Assembly: GCA_910586225.1 (NCBI GenBank)
Contig: CAJUIL010000010.1
Coordinates: 47,982 to 111,981 of the forward strand
Reading direction: 5' to 3'
Length of the DNA stretch: 64,000 nt
Origin: an uncultured Eubacterium sp.
GTDB lineage: Bacteria > Bacillota > Clostridia > Lachnospirales > Lachnospiraceae
The notes under the pieces are model-generated. The model made no database searches. It was not told the DNA's origin and was given only the letters and a program-made list of their open reading frames with translations. Position numbers and translations under genes: made by a program. Numbering within the stretch: the first letter of the stretch is position 1; the number at the start of each line of letters is the position of its first letter. This document shows positions 9,182 through 18,011 of the stretch, one piece after another.

Positions 9182-10516
9182 ATGAAAAAATTATTACATT
9201 TTACCAGTGTCTTAATCTGTACACTGCTGCTCTGCTTGTATATAGCGCCTGACAACGTAAATGCAAATGCATCCGTCATAGAGCAAAAACGCATTCCTAT
9301 GCTGCAGAAACCAGATATTACGTTAGCCCGTGAAATGACATTGCGTTCGTCTTCTGGAATAAACGGCGGTGGAAATACGCCGAGAGAATACGTGATCACT
9401 TTCAATGCCAATTATGGAACGATCAACGGCAGCAGCCGCCTAACGACGACGGATCAACGGCTGTCCAGCCTTCCTTCTGCATCCAGACCCGGCTACACTT
9501 TTAAAGGCTGGTATACGCAGTCCGTAGGCGGTACCTTGATCACGACGAGCACGGTATTTTCCTATAACACAGATGTTTACGCGCAATGGGATACTTACGA
9601 TGCCTATTTCAGAGATTTTTTTATTTCTGATATTTCTGATACGACCGTATCTATCATGGCATTGATACAAAATACGTACGTAAGTACTTGGGGGATTTCC
9701 TTCGGCACATCCAGCAATTACCTGTCAGAATCACGCGTGATGAACCAGTATTCCGTAAGCTCCGCATTGACGATGACGCTGTCTGGATTAACGCCGAACA
9801 CCACTTATTTTTACAAAGTCTATTTTATCGCAGATAATATGCGTGTAGAATCACGCGTTGGCTCCTTTACAACAGCAAGAACAGCGGAATATTCCGTAAC
9901 CTTTTATCCAAACGGCGGTACGGTCAACGGACAGAGCACGCTCATGACCGTAAACCAAATGCTTCCTTATCTGCCAGGCTCATACAGAGACGGCTATCAC
10001 TTTGACGGATGGTTTACCGAGCCATATGACGGCAATCTGATCACAGCCAATACTGTATTTCGTTCTAACAGCACGTTATATGCACACTGGACTTATCAGG
10101 ATACCTCCAATCCGCCAGTTACACCGCCTACAACCGGAGGCTCCAATAATGGCAGCTCTAATAACACAAACACCGGAAACTCCGGAAGCTATGAAGAAGA
10201 GGAAAACGACGAACCGATCTCGGTACAAAGAATCAAACTGAAAAGCCTGAAAAATATAAAAGTTAGGAAGATCAAAGTCAAATGGAACTGGTACGCTTAT
10301 GGGGACGGATACCAAATTGCTTATTCCACAAATAAAAATTTTGCGGCTAGCAAGACAAAGCGCATCAATGCAGGCGTATTTACGGATGCAAAAACGATTG
10401 CCGGATTGCAGAGAGGTAAAACATATTATGTGAAAGTAAGAGCGTTTCAGAAATCGGGCGGCAAAAAGTATTATGGAGCTTGGAGTAATATAAAAAAGAT
10501 AAAGGTTAAGATTTAA
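9182..10516 (+). CDS. Secreted InlB-repeat (Listeria-Bacteroides repeat) protein
   Basis: 444 residues. A signal peptide (MKKLLHF..., hydrophobic core to about residue 21, probable cleavage after an ANA near residue 30) is followed by two InlB B-repeat modules, roughly residues 70-135 and 235-305, each with the pattern VTF..N.G...G......V.Q.L..LP....GY.F.GW.T....G..I...T.......LYA.W. Between them lies a fibronectin-III-like segment. After a Thr/Pro/Gly/Asn linker, the last ~100 residues form another Fn3-like domain. No LPXTG motif or membrane anchor is visible, so it is probably secreted or loosely wall-bound. ATG at 9182 has GAGG 8 nt upstream. It is divergent from flgM. The ligand is unknown. 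Confidence 0.8.
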   Translation: MKKLLHFTSVLICTLLLCLYIAPDNVNANASVIEQKRIPMLQKPDITLAREMTLRSSSGINGGGNTPREYVITFNANYGTINGSSRLTTTDQRLSSLPSASRPGYTFKGWYTQSVGGTLITTSTVFSYNTDVYAQWDTYDAYFRDFFISDISDTTVSIMALIQNTYVSTWGISFGTSSNYLSESRVMNQYSVSSALTMTLSGLTPNTTYFYKVYFIADNMRVESRVGSFTTARTAEYSVTFYPNGGTVNGQSTLMTVNQMLPYLPGSYRDGYHFDGWFTEPYDGNLITANTVFRSNSTLYAHWTYQDTSNPPVTPPTTGGSNNGSSNNTNTGNSGSYEEEENDEPISVQRIKLKSLKNIKVRKIKVKWNWYAYGDGYQIAYSTNKNFAASKTKRINAGVFTDAKTIAGLQRGKTYYVKVRAFQKSGGKKYYGAWSNIKKIKVKI

Positions 10517-10557
10517 GCTGAAAATATTATGATGCTTTTATTTCATAATACCTAAAA

Positions 10558-10610
10558 TGCTCTGTTCAGCCAAGGCCTTCTTACATGAAGGCTTATGACT
10601 GAACAGAGCA
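10558..10610. terminator. Bidirectional hairpin between convergent genes
   Basis: A 12-bp perfect stem (TGCTCTGTTCAG / CTGAACAGAGCA) encloses a second stem (GCCTTC / GAAGGC). On the minus strand it is followed by TTTT. A weaker stem (TATTATGA/TCATAATA) lies just to its left. It separates the convergent InlB-repeat and cvpA-like genes. Confidence 0.6.
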
Positions 10611-10642
10611 CATATGGAACTGATGCCTTTTTCCTGACAATA

Positions 10643-11332
10643 TCAAAATTTCTGTATCAGCTCTAACAGCCTGTTTTTCTCATACAATCCCCGCAGTACA
10701 TCATTTTCCTCGATCATTTCGATCAACGATGCACTTATCGGCAGCATTTCTGTCGCCTGGATCAGTATAAACACAACCCAAATAACAAGAAACGCCTTTG
10801 CAATCCCTGCAAAAAATCCAAAAATCATATTTACAAGATGCACCCCTGGCTTTCTGGAAAACCAGTCGACCTTCCTGCGAACGAAGTATAAAATGATCGA
10901 AATGATAAAAAATGCCAAAAAGAATGCAATCGCGGATACACAAAATTCTGCTGCAGCTTTTGCCATTTTTTTATAAATTCCATAGGACTCTAAAATATCC
11001 GGAATGGCTGATCCTGCCGCCTTGTCCAGCTCCTTCTGAAGCTTTTTGGGCACCGCGACCCAAGGCAGCTTTACGCTTTGTGAAAATGCGCCGTCCTCCA
11101 GCTTTTTGTTAATCTGTTTTCTGACATATTTTTCACTCCCTTTTTCGATCTGCTGTGCAATCGTCGTTGATTCTAAGAGCGCATTACGAAATGCCGGTGC
11201 TGCCACAACGACAAATATAACAGTGGCTATGATTGCTAGGACGGAATAAAGCACTCTGAGAAATCCTTTGTGATATCCCCGCAAGGCAGAGACAATAATG
11301 TATCCCATAACTGTAAAATATAACCAATTCAT
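10643..11332 (-). CDS. CvpA family membrane protein
   Basis: 229 residues. An N-terminal pair of membrane segments (residues ~1-45, with the RGYHKGFLR motif typical of CvpA) and two more between ~125 and 200 surround a charged region of ~75 residues. CvpA-type proteins are inner-membrane proteins linked in different bacteria to colicin V production, envelope stress and cell-surface homeostasis; the molecular role is unknown. It is the third gene of an operon, starting 4 bp after the DUF5711 gene. Confidence 0.8.
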   Translation of the reverse strand: MNWLYFTVMGYIIVSALRGYHKGFLRVLYSVLAIIATVIFVVVAAPAFRNALLESTTIAQQIEKGSEKYVRKQINKKLEDGAFSQSVKLPWVAVPKKLQKELDKAAGSAIPDILESYGIYKKMAKAAAEFCVSAIAFFLAFFIISIILYFVRRKVDWFSRKPGVHLVNMIFGFFAGIAKAFLVIWVVFILIQATEMLPISASLIEMIEENDVLRGLYEKNRLLELIQKF

Positions 11333-11336
11333 CGTC

Positions 11337-12551
11337 TTAATAGTTATCCTTTAATTTTATTCTGTCTGTTTCCCCGCTTAAGATAAACCAGTAATCCAAC
11401 TGACCATTGCCGGATATGATATCATGAATGCTGCGGTCAAAAGTATGCTCAAATCGCTTGCTGCCCCGCATCGTATAAAGCTGAACGCTTTTTTCATTTC
11501 GTATGCAAAGAAGCCCGTTCTGCAAAAAGCCGATGTCTGTATAATCAAGGTCAAATTTTTGTTCTAATACAAGTCTGCCCTTCATATTGTAGATACTGGT
11601 CAGATATCCTTTTGCAGAATCTGGATTATCAAATACAAGCCCAAAGTAATCTTCGTTAAAATATATGCTCCTGATATTTTTTTTGCATTTGATTTCCTTT
11701 TTGACCTTTGGCTTTTGCGTTCCTTCATACAGAATTGTTTTTGTATCTCCAAACGCTACAAGCTGGTCATTTGTTACAAAGTGAATGCTTGGAATGATCA
11801 TATCTTTGTAAGAATAAGAACCTACAATATTATCGATCTCATTCTGTCCTACTGTTCCGTAATTATAAAATACTACCGTTGATTTCACTTCCGCGTCATG
11901 GATATCCAGCATACTGACTGCCAGCTTTTGTGCGTCACGGGACAGCGCAAGATCCAGGGGATAGCCGCTGTTTTCTATATGTAAACCGCCTCCCGCCAGC
12001 TGCTTGCCATCCTTGTCATATAAATGGATATAGCTTGTCTGGGAATCCTCCATTAAGACCGCTATCGTTCCCTGCCTGGCAATGCTGATACGCTGCACCG
12101 GCATCGTCGTCTGGATCATTCCCTGTTTTCCAACCGTATTCATAATATAGATACGGTTTCCTCCCTGCTCATAAATAGCCAGATAATCCTCACAAACGGC
12201 AATTCGGGGCGTTTCCATCTCATAAGTCTGGTTCCAAAATATTTCTCCGGTAATACTGGCATAGACTGCGCCATCCTGCGTATACTGAAGCACATTGCCC
12301 TGAAACTCCTCGTATTCGGCAGCCTCCGTTTCCCTTCGCTCTATCTGCTCAAGTACCTCATAATTGGTATAAACCTTTCTCTCAAAATATAATAACGCGG
12401 CAAAAAGCAATCCGATCGCTATTCCGGTCAGGACAAAGATCAGAATCAATATTTTGATTCTGTGAATCCGGATTTTCTGTTGTAACTCGGACAATTCCTC
12501 CGTGCTTTTTGACGGAAGAGCCCGTAAGCTTGTATTTCTGCTTTTTGCCAT
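11337..12551 (-). CDS. DUF5711-like membrane-anchored beta-propeller-type protein
   Basis: 404 residues. A short basic cytoplasmic N-terminus with a coiled coil leads to one membrane segment (~residues 29-53) and a ~340-residue extracytoplasmic region. That region has repeated strand blocks of the form hydrophobic-strand, D/N-G, hydrophobic-strand (YLAIYEQGGNRIYIMN, VAFGDTKTILYEGTQ and similar), suggesting a beta-propeller. I recognise it as resembling DUF5711, which has no established function. ATG at 12551 has GGAG 6 nt upstream. It lies between the LysM protein and the CvpA protein in one operon, so a role at the cell wall or division site is plausible but unproven. Confidence 0.6.
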   Translation of the reverse strand: MAKSRNTSLRALPSKSTEELSELQQKIRIHRIKILILIFVLTGIAIGLLFAALLYFERKVYTNYEVLEQIERRETEAAEYEEFQGNVLQYTQDGAVYASITGEIFWNQTYEMETPRIAVCEDYLAIYEQGGNRIYIMNTVGKQGMIQTTMPVQRISIARQGTIAVLMEDSQTSYIHLYDKDGKQLAGGGLHIENSGYPLDLALSRDAQKLAVSMLDIHDAEVKSTVVFYNYGTVGQNEIDNIVGSYSYKDMIIPSIHFVTNDQLVAFGDTKTILYEGTQKPKVKKEIKCKKNIRSIYFNEDYFGLVFDNPDSAKGYLTSIYNMKGRLVLEQKFDLDYTDIGFLQNGLLCIRNEKSVQLYTMRGSKRFEHTFDRSIHDIISGNGQLDYWFILSGETDRIKLKDNY

Positions 12552-12592
12552 AATTTTCTCCTGCATCTGACAATGGCTTTTCAGCGTAATCT

Positions 12593-13939
12593 TTATGGTA
12601 ATTCCAATTTCTGCCCGGCATAGATCATATCCATATCGTCAATGCCGTTTAACTGGCATATTTTTCGTGCCTTTGCCGCCGTTCCGTATATTTTTTTGCT
12701 GATCCCAACAAGGCTGTCGCCCTTTTTTACAATATAATACCCCTGAAGCAGGCTGGTCTGGGCTTCCGTTAACGCAGAAGCTTCCTGGCTGTCAGATGGA
12801 TCGTTATTCGCGCCTTCTGTGTCCGTCTTTTGTCCTTTTTTACTGGAAGAACCAGCTTTTTCGCTGGAAGCATTCTTTTCTTCTTTTGAGCTGCCGTTTC
12901 CTGCTTCTTCGTCGTTTGCTGCTTGGTCTGTATCGCCGGATCCTCCTACTTCGTCTGTTTGCCCTTTACTGCCGGATTCTCCTGCTTTACCGGCTTGTCC
13001 TGTATTGTCCGCCGATTCCTGATCTGCTGCCTGTTTGTCGTTTTTGGATTCTCCATCCTTGGAAGCTTCTTTTAGATCAGACGCATCTTCATCCTGCACA
13101 TTCGCGCTCATAGCCGGGACATCTGACGATTGTATGCCGGCTTGTCCGCCCTTGCCGGATATTTGATTCACCGCTGATTCCAAATCCTGCATTTTTTCCA
13201 CATTATTTACTGTACTGACACCAAGCACGCACACCGAAAGAACCAAAAGCAAACTCGTCGTATATAAAACGCCGTTCCACTTTCTTTCGGTCATCTGTGC
13301 CTTTTTTTCCAACAGCGTTTCCCGATAGCTGCGTACAAGCGGCTCTTGGATTTCCTCTGGTGAAATATCCAGCTCCCGGCTCTTGCTTTTTTCGATCATA
13401 TAATCCTGCATCTGCGGGTTTTTCTCATAATAGACATAATAACCCTCCCGCCGCTGCAGTATATTTTTTTCAAATACGTAAAAAGCTTCCTCCTGCTCCG
13501 CCTGATTCAGCAAAAACAGCACATTTTTTTGTATATTAAAAAACTGCTTGTGCCTGTGCTCCAGCTCCGCAGCAAGCGCTGTCGAAGCATTTCCAATATC
13601 CTGCCCCCAGCCGACGATTTCCAGGTTGTCATAATACGTTTTCATCTCTTTGTATATAAAAGCCCATGTCTCGTCGCTAAATTCCAGCATTTGGCCGCTG
13701 CAGAACGCATCCTCCACCCGGATACAACCGCTGATAAAGAAACGTGTCTGATCCTTTCCCTTTTCTACCCTGCCCAGCAAAATAAATGCCCGGTTCGTCC
13801 AAGAATCGTCTGCCTCCTGCGTATGTAAATAAGTATATACATAATCCTCCAGATAAACTTTTGTACTCCCTGTACTGGTGCCAATCTGACGGATATTCTT
13901 TGGTAGTGTCCCTGACGCTCTCTGTTTTTGTTCTGCCAC
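12593..13939 (-). CDS. Membrane protein: degenerate MPN/JAB-like domain, TM segment, LysM domain
   Basis: 448 residues. Residues ~25-180 resemble an MPN (JAB) fold: strands followed by IVGWGQD at 108-114, where active JAMM proteases have GWYHSHP, then a helix. The metal-binding histidines are absent, so catalysis is not expected. A membrane segment lies at ~222-243, then a ~140-residue disordered linker of Gly, Ser, Asp, Glu and Lys, and a C-terminal LysM domain (~400-448, beginning YYIVKKGDSL) that should bind peptidoglycan outside. GTG at 13939 is chosen because GAGG is 8 nt upstream. It is first in the operon with DUF5711 and cvpA-like genes. The MPN assignment is by motif only. Confidence 0.6.
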   Translation of the reverse strand: MAEQKQRASGTLPKNIRQIGTSTGSTKVYLEDYVYTYLHTQEADDSWTNRAFILLGRVEKGKDQTRFFISGCIRVEDAFCSGQMLEFSDETWAFIYKEMKTYYDNLEIVGWGQDIGNASTALAAELEHRHKQFFNIQKNVLFLLNQAEQEEAFYVFEKNILQRREGYYVYYEKNPQMQDYMIEKSKSRELDISPEEIQEPLVRSYRETLLEKKAQMTERKWNGVLYTTSLLLVLSVCVLGVSTVNNVEKMQDLESAVNQISGKGGQAGIQSSDVPAMSANVQDEDASDLKEASKDGESKNDKQAADQESADNTGQAGKAGESGSKGQTDEVGGSGDTDQAANDEEAGNGSSKEEKNASSEKAGSSSKKGQKTDTEGANNDPSDSQEASALTEAQTSLLQGYYIVKKGDSLVGISKKIYGTAAKARKICQLNGIDDMDMIYAGQKLELP

Positions 13940-14034
13940 TTCGCACACCTCTTTCTATTTTTTCAGGTATGCGTCCAATGTAGCATAACAGACTGGCTGA
14001 TTTTGACAGATATTGTTGGCAGCGTCTTAATTCC

Positions 14035-14631
14035 TTACAGCTCTGTTCTTCCCTCCAGCGCCCGCAGCAGGGTTACTTCATCGATATATTCCAGATCGCC
14101 GCCCACCGGAACGCCGCTGGCGATTCGTGTAACCTTAATGCCAGTCGGTTTTATCAGCTTACTGATGTACATTGCCGTCGTTTCCCCTTCCAGACTGGAA
14201 TTTGTAGCAATGATCACCTCATTGACATCCCCCTGCAGACGCTTCATCAGCTCCTTGAGCTTAATATCCGCAGGTCCGATCCCAAGCATTGGAGAAATTG
14301 CGCCGTGCAAAACATGATATACGCCTTCGAATTTTGCGGTTTTTTCATAAGCCGCAAGGTCTCTCGGATTTTCAACGACCATAATCGTTTTCTGGTCACG
14401 GTTTGGATTTTTACAGATCGGACAGATTTCATCATCGGTCAGCGTATAACACTGTTTGCAATAACAGACCTTGCGCCTTGCCTCGATAATGGAATTGGAC
14501 AGCTTCTCTACTTCTGCTTCCGGCATATTCAATATATGAAACGCCATCCGCTGCGCTGATTTTGCCCCTATACCAGGCAGACCAGCCAATGCTTCGATCA
14601 ATCTGCTGATCTGCGCGCTATAATAATCCAT
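14035..14631 (-). CDS. recR: RecR recombination mediator
   Basis: 198 residues, full length. It has the helix-hairpin-helix region (LPGIGAKSAQRMAFHIL), the four-cysteine zinc finger (CYCKQCYTLTDD...CPIC) and the TOPRIM domain (MVVENPRDLAAYEK). RecR acts with RecO/RecF to load RecA at gapped DNA. It starts 2 nt after the ybaB stop, in the conserved dnaX-ybaB-recR operon. Confidence 0.97.
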   Translation of the reverse strand: MDYYSAQISRLIEALAGLPGIGAKSAQRMAFHILNMPEAEVEKLSNSIIEARRKVCYCKQCYTLTDDEICPICKNPNRDQKTIMVVENPRDLAAYEKTAKFEGVYHVLHGAISPMLGIGPADIKLKELMKRLQGDVNEVIIATNSSLEGETTAMYISKLIKPTGIKVTRIASGVPVGGDLEYIDEVTLLRALEGRTEL

Positions 14632-14633
14632 TT

Positions 14634-14984
14634 TTAAAATAACCCCATGCCGCCGCCCAGACCGCCGGTGATCTTGCCCATCGTATTCTGGGAATATTCG
14701 TCAATCTGGCGCATTGCTTCGTTCGTAGCCGCCATAATCAAGTCCTCCAGCATTTCCACATCATCTGGATCAACCGCTTCTGGATCAATCTTGATCTTCG
14801 TGACCTCACGCTTGCCTGACACGGTCACTTCTACCACTCCGCCGCCCGCAGACGCTGTCATTTCTTTTTCTTCCAGCTCCTTTGTGGCATCCTCCATCTG
14901 CTTTTGCATTTTCTGCGCCTGCTTCATCAGGTTTGCCATATTGCCAGGCATTCCACCGCCCGGAAATCCACCTCTTCTTGCCAT
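14634..14984 (-). CDS. YbaB/EbfC family nucleoid-associated protein
   Basis: 116 residues. A Gly-rich start (MARRGGFPGGGMPGNM) is followed by the YbaB core: a basic helix (LMKQAQKMQKQMEDATKELE), the GGGVVEVTVSGKREV strands and a C-terminal helix. It forms DNA-binding dimers. It lies between dnaX and recR as in most bacteria. AAGGAGGAG precedes the ATG. Confidence 0.93.
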   Translation of the reverse strand: MARRGGFPGGGMPGNMANLMKQAQKMQKQMEDATKELEEKEMTASAGGGVVEVTVSGKREVTKIKIDPEAVDPDDVEMLEDLIMAATNEAMRQIDEYSQNTMGKITGGLGGGMGLF

Positions 14985-15068
14985 TTTATTACTCCTCCTT
15001 ACATTTCATTTTTGACTGTTATTGATTTTAACGCATAACGGACGTTCTGACAATAGATGGATTGAAAT

Positions 15069-16616
15069 TTAAAAATCTTCGTATTCAATCTCCGTATGGA
15101 TCATTTGTTCCAGATCCACAAATGACTGCTCAAATGACTGTCCGGTATGATTATATTTTATTTGTATCTGAATCTGCTTTCCAATGCATTTTGAAATCGT
15201 ATCTGTGATCTCCTTTAGCCGCTCCTCTTCGGAAAGCATATCACACAAAATGGAATCGTCCAATACGATCATCAGAACGTCGTTTTCACCAATACTTAAA
15301 TGCGCCTTTTGGATAAATACGCGGATCGAATGCGGCATTTGTGATACAATGCTGCGCCAGTTTTCTACTACCTGCCGGATATCTTCTGAAATTGCTTTTG
15401 GAAGCGGCGCCTTTGGTAAATCTGCCGTCGTCTCTGGCATGACTACGGCAGGCTGTACTACACCGCCTTCTAATTTCTTTTCCAACTGTGTCAGACGTGC
15501 TAAAATAGAGCTGACATCCTCCTCCATTTGTGGGCGGCACAGCTTTATTACCGCAATTTCTATTAAGATCCGCTTTTGTGTGGAATAACGAACCTGACTG
15601 GATAATTCTGAAAAAATACGGATATAACGCATCAGCTCAGCACTATCAAGCATTGTACATTCTTCTTTTAATAATTGCAGATTTTCGCTTGAAATATCCA
15701 GAACATCCTCCATATCGTCAGAGCTTTGAAGCAGAAGCAGATTACGCAGATACCAAGTAAAATCATTGACAAACTGGCTAAGGTCCCTGCCCTCAGCAAC
15801 CAGCTCCTCTATTTGCCGCATTGCTTCTGCGACCTGATGATTCACTACAGAACGAAGCATCCGTGAAAACCGTTCCGTATCCACGGCGCCAAGCACCTCC
15901 AACACCTGATCATAGGTCAGCTTCTGCCCCATATAAAATGCCATACACTGATCTAACAAGCTCAATGCATCGCGCATCGCGCCGTCAGCAGCTTTCGCAA
16001 TATAACGGATTGCCTTTGGCTCCGCTTCTGCCTGCTCTTGTTCTAGTAACTCCTGTAATCTTTCTGCAATAATATCAATCGAAATACGATGAAAATCATA
16101 TCTTTGACATCTGGATAAGATTGTTACAGGAATTTTATGCGCTTCTGTCGTCGCTAGAATAAATATAACATACGACGGAGGCTCTTCCAGCGTTTTTAAC
16201 AATGCATTAAACGCCCCTATAGACAGCATATGGACTTCATCAATAATATATACCTTATACCTGCCCTCTGTCGGAGCATAAGTCACCTCATCCCGAATTT
16301 CCCGGATATTGTCTACACCATTATTGGATGCGGCGTCAATTTCAATCACGTTCATAGACGTACCGGCTGCGATCGACTGACAAGACGCACAAGTACCGCA
16401 AGGACTTCCATTGACCGGATGCTCACAGTTTACTGCTTTTGCGAATATCTTTGCGATTGTCGTCTTACCTGTTCCTCTTGTTCCGCAGAACAGGTAAGCA
16501 TGAGCGATACGTTCTGCCTTGATCTGGTTGCAAATAGTCGTAACAATCGCATCCTGACCTTTCACATCTGTAAAATTCTGTGGTCTGTATTTCCGATAAA
16601 GCGCTGTGTATGACAT
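15069..16616 (-). CDS. dnaX: DNA polymerase III subunit gamma/tau
   Basis: 515 residues. AAA+ clamp-loader ATPase with Walker A GTRGTGKTT, zinc-binding Cys cluster (CEHPVNGSPCGTCASC), Walker B DEVHML and sensor SRCQRYDFHR, followed by the three-helix collar domain (to ~residue 370) and a shorter C-terminal tau-like region. It loads the beta clamp and organises the replisome. AAGGAGG precedes the ATG. It heads the dnaX-ybaB-recR operon. Confidence 0.97.
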   Translation of the reverse strand: MSYTALYRKYRPQNFTDVKGQDAIVTTICNQIKAERIAHAYLFCGTRGTGKTTIAKIFAKAVNCEHPVNGSPCGTCASCQSIAAGTSMNVIEIDAASNNGVDNIREIRDEVTYAPTEGRYKVYIIDEVHMLSIGAFNALLKTLEEPPSYVIFILATTEAHKIPVTILSRCQRYDFHRISIDIIAERLQELLEQEQAEAEPKAIRYIAKAADGAMRDALSLLDQCMAFYMGQKLTYDQVLEVLGAVDTERFSRMLRSVVNHQVAEAMRQIEELVAEGRDLSQFVNDFTWYLRNLLLLQSSDDMEDVLDISSENLQLLKEECTMLDSAELMRYIRIFSELSSQVRYSTQKRILIEIAVIKLCRPQMEEDVSSILARLTQLEKKLEGGVVQPAVVMPETTADLPKAPLPKAISEDIRQVVENWRSIVSQMPHSIRVFIQKAHLSIGENDVLMIVLDDSILCDMLSEEERLKEITDTISKCIGKQIQIQIKYNHTGQSFEQSFVDLEQMIHTEIEYEDF

Positions 16617-16702
16617 CGTTACCTGTCCTCCTTGTATTTAGTGACTTAAAAACACTTTCTGCAGCAGCGTCATACGAAAAGCAATTTTAAGACACGCTCT
16701 AG

Positions 16703-16759
16703 AAAACCTGCTGCACGAGCCTTCGTATATTAAACAAAGCTGCGTGCAGCAGGTTTTTT
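16703..16759. terminator. Bidirectional-looking hairpin between pfkA and dnaX
   Basis: A 13-bp perfect inverted repeat (AACCTGCTGCACG ... CGTGCAGCAGGTT) has a run of six T on the plus side and TTTT on the minus side. It should terminate pfkA transcription before dnaX. The 25-nt loop can fold further. Confidence 0.75.
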
Positions 16760-16794
16760 CTGTATCATTCATTCATTTTTAAAAGATCATTTAA

Positions 16795-17868
16795 TTAATC
16801 ACCAAAACTGATCCCTGTCAGCTTTGCTTCCCGGACAATCTGTGCATTCGGGTCTACGGTCTTTAACTTGCCCGCAACATTCTCTAACGGAACACGTCTG
16901 ACTTCATTGTTTACCATTGCAATCATATGTCCGAAATCTTTTTCCAAAATAGCCTTTGCGCCTTCTGCGCCAAGTCTTGTACAGAGTACACGGTCATACG
17001 GTGTCGGGCTGCCGCCGCGCTGTGTATGGCCAGGAACGGTTACACGTACCTCGCTGCCAAGCTTTTCGCTGATCTTAGCCGCAATTTCGTAGGAAACAGA
17101 AGGATATGGAGATTTTTCCAGTTTCTTCTTATATTCCTTTTTCGTTAATTTTGCATCTTCTTTGGATATCGCGCCTTCTGCAACTGCTAGGATCGTAAAG
17201 CCCTTTCCAGCTTTTGTACGATGTTCGATCGCAGCTACCACCTTCTTTGTATCATATGGAATTTCCGGAAGCAGGATAATATCAGCGCCGCCTGCCAGTC
17301 CTGCATAGAGTGTCAGCCAGCCTACCTTATGTCCCATAACCTCTACAATAAACACACGGTTATGAGATGCTGCCGTCGTATGAATGCAGTCAATCGCATC
17401 TGTCGCAATATTGATCGCACTCTGAAATCCAAATGTAACATCTGTTCCAAAAATATCATTATCAATCGTCTTTGGCAGGTGGATAGCATTTAACCCTTCC
17501 TCGCGAAGCAGATTCGCTGTCTTTTGTGTGCCGTTGCCGCCGAGAATTACAATGCAGTCCAGATTTAATTTGTAATAATTCTGCTTCATAGCTTCTACTT
17601 TATCCAAACCGTTAGCATCTGGTGTACGCATCAGCTTAAATGGCTGACGGGAAGAACCCAAGATGGTTCCGCCTTTTGTCAGGATACCGGAAAAATCTGA
17701 TGACGAAAGCAGACGATAATTTCCGTAGATCAGTCCCTTATACCCATCCAAAAATCCATAAATCTCCAAATCTTCAACATTTGAGCTTAATCCTTTTGCA
17801 ACGCCTCTCATTGCAGCATTCAAAGCCTGACAGTCGCCGCCGCTTGTAAGCATACCCACTCTGAGCAT
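16795..17868 (-). CDS. 6-phosphofructokinase, mixed/PPi-type signature
   Basis: 357 residues. It phosphorylates fructose 6-phosphate to fructose 1,6-bisphosphate, the committed glycolytic step. The phosphoryl-donor loop reads GGNGTQK (N112, G113) and the active-site motif is PKTIDND (K133, D136). E. coli ATP-PFK has GGDGS and PGTIDND. Lys at the position before TIDND is typical of PPi-dependent and group III enzymes, whereas Gly113 (E. coli Gly104) favours ATP. The donor is therefore uncertain. ATG at 17868 has a GAGGG site. A hairpin follows the gene, so it is probably its own transcription unit. Confidence 0.88.
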   Translation of the reverse strand: MLRVGMLTSGGDCQALNAAMRGVAKGLSSNVEDLEIYGFLDGYKGLIYGNYRLLSSSDFSGILTKGGTILGSSRQPFKLMRTPDANGLDKVEAMKQNYYKLNLDCIVILGGNGTQKTANLLREEGLNAIHLPKTIDNDIFGTDVTFGFQSAINIATDAIDCIHTTAASHNRVFIVEVMGHKVGWLTLYAGLAGGADIILLPEIPYDTKKVVAAIEHRTKAGKGFTILAVAEGAISKEDAKLTKKEYKKKLEKSPYPSVSYEIAAKISEKLGSEVRVTVPGHTQRGGSPTPYDRVLCTRLGAEGAKAILEKDFGHMIAMVNNEVRRVPLENVAGKLKTVDPNAQIVREAKLTGISFGD

Positions 17869-18011
17869 TTTGATGCACCCTCACTTTCTCCTGATATTGT
17901 AATTTGTTATATGATCTGTCCTTTCTATTATAAATTATTCGTTATTCTGCTGTCAATAAAAAGGATTCCAAAATTTTACTTTATTCATATAGCACAAATT
18001 ACAAAACGGAT

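Noticed and set aside
15069..16616. Programmed frameshift in dnaX to make gamma
   Set aside because: I did not find a clear A6-7G slippery site with a following stem in the right place; one protein is enough to explain the gene.
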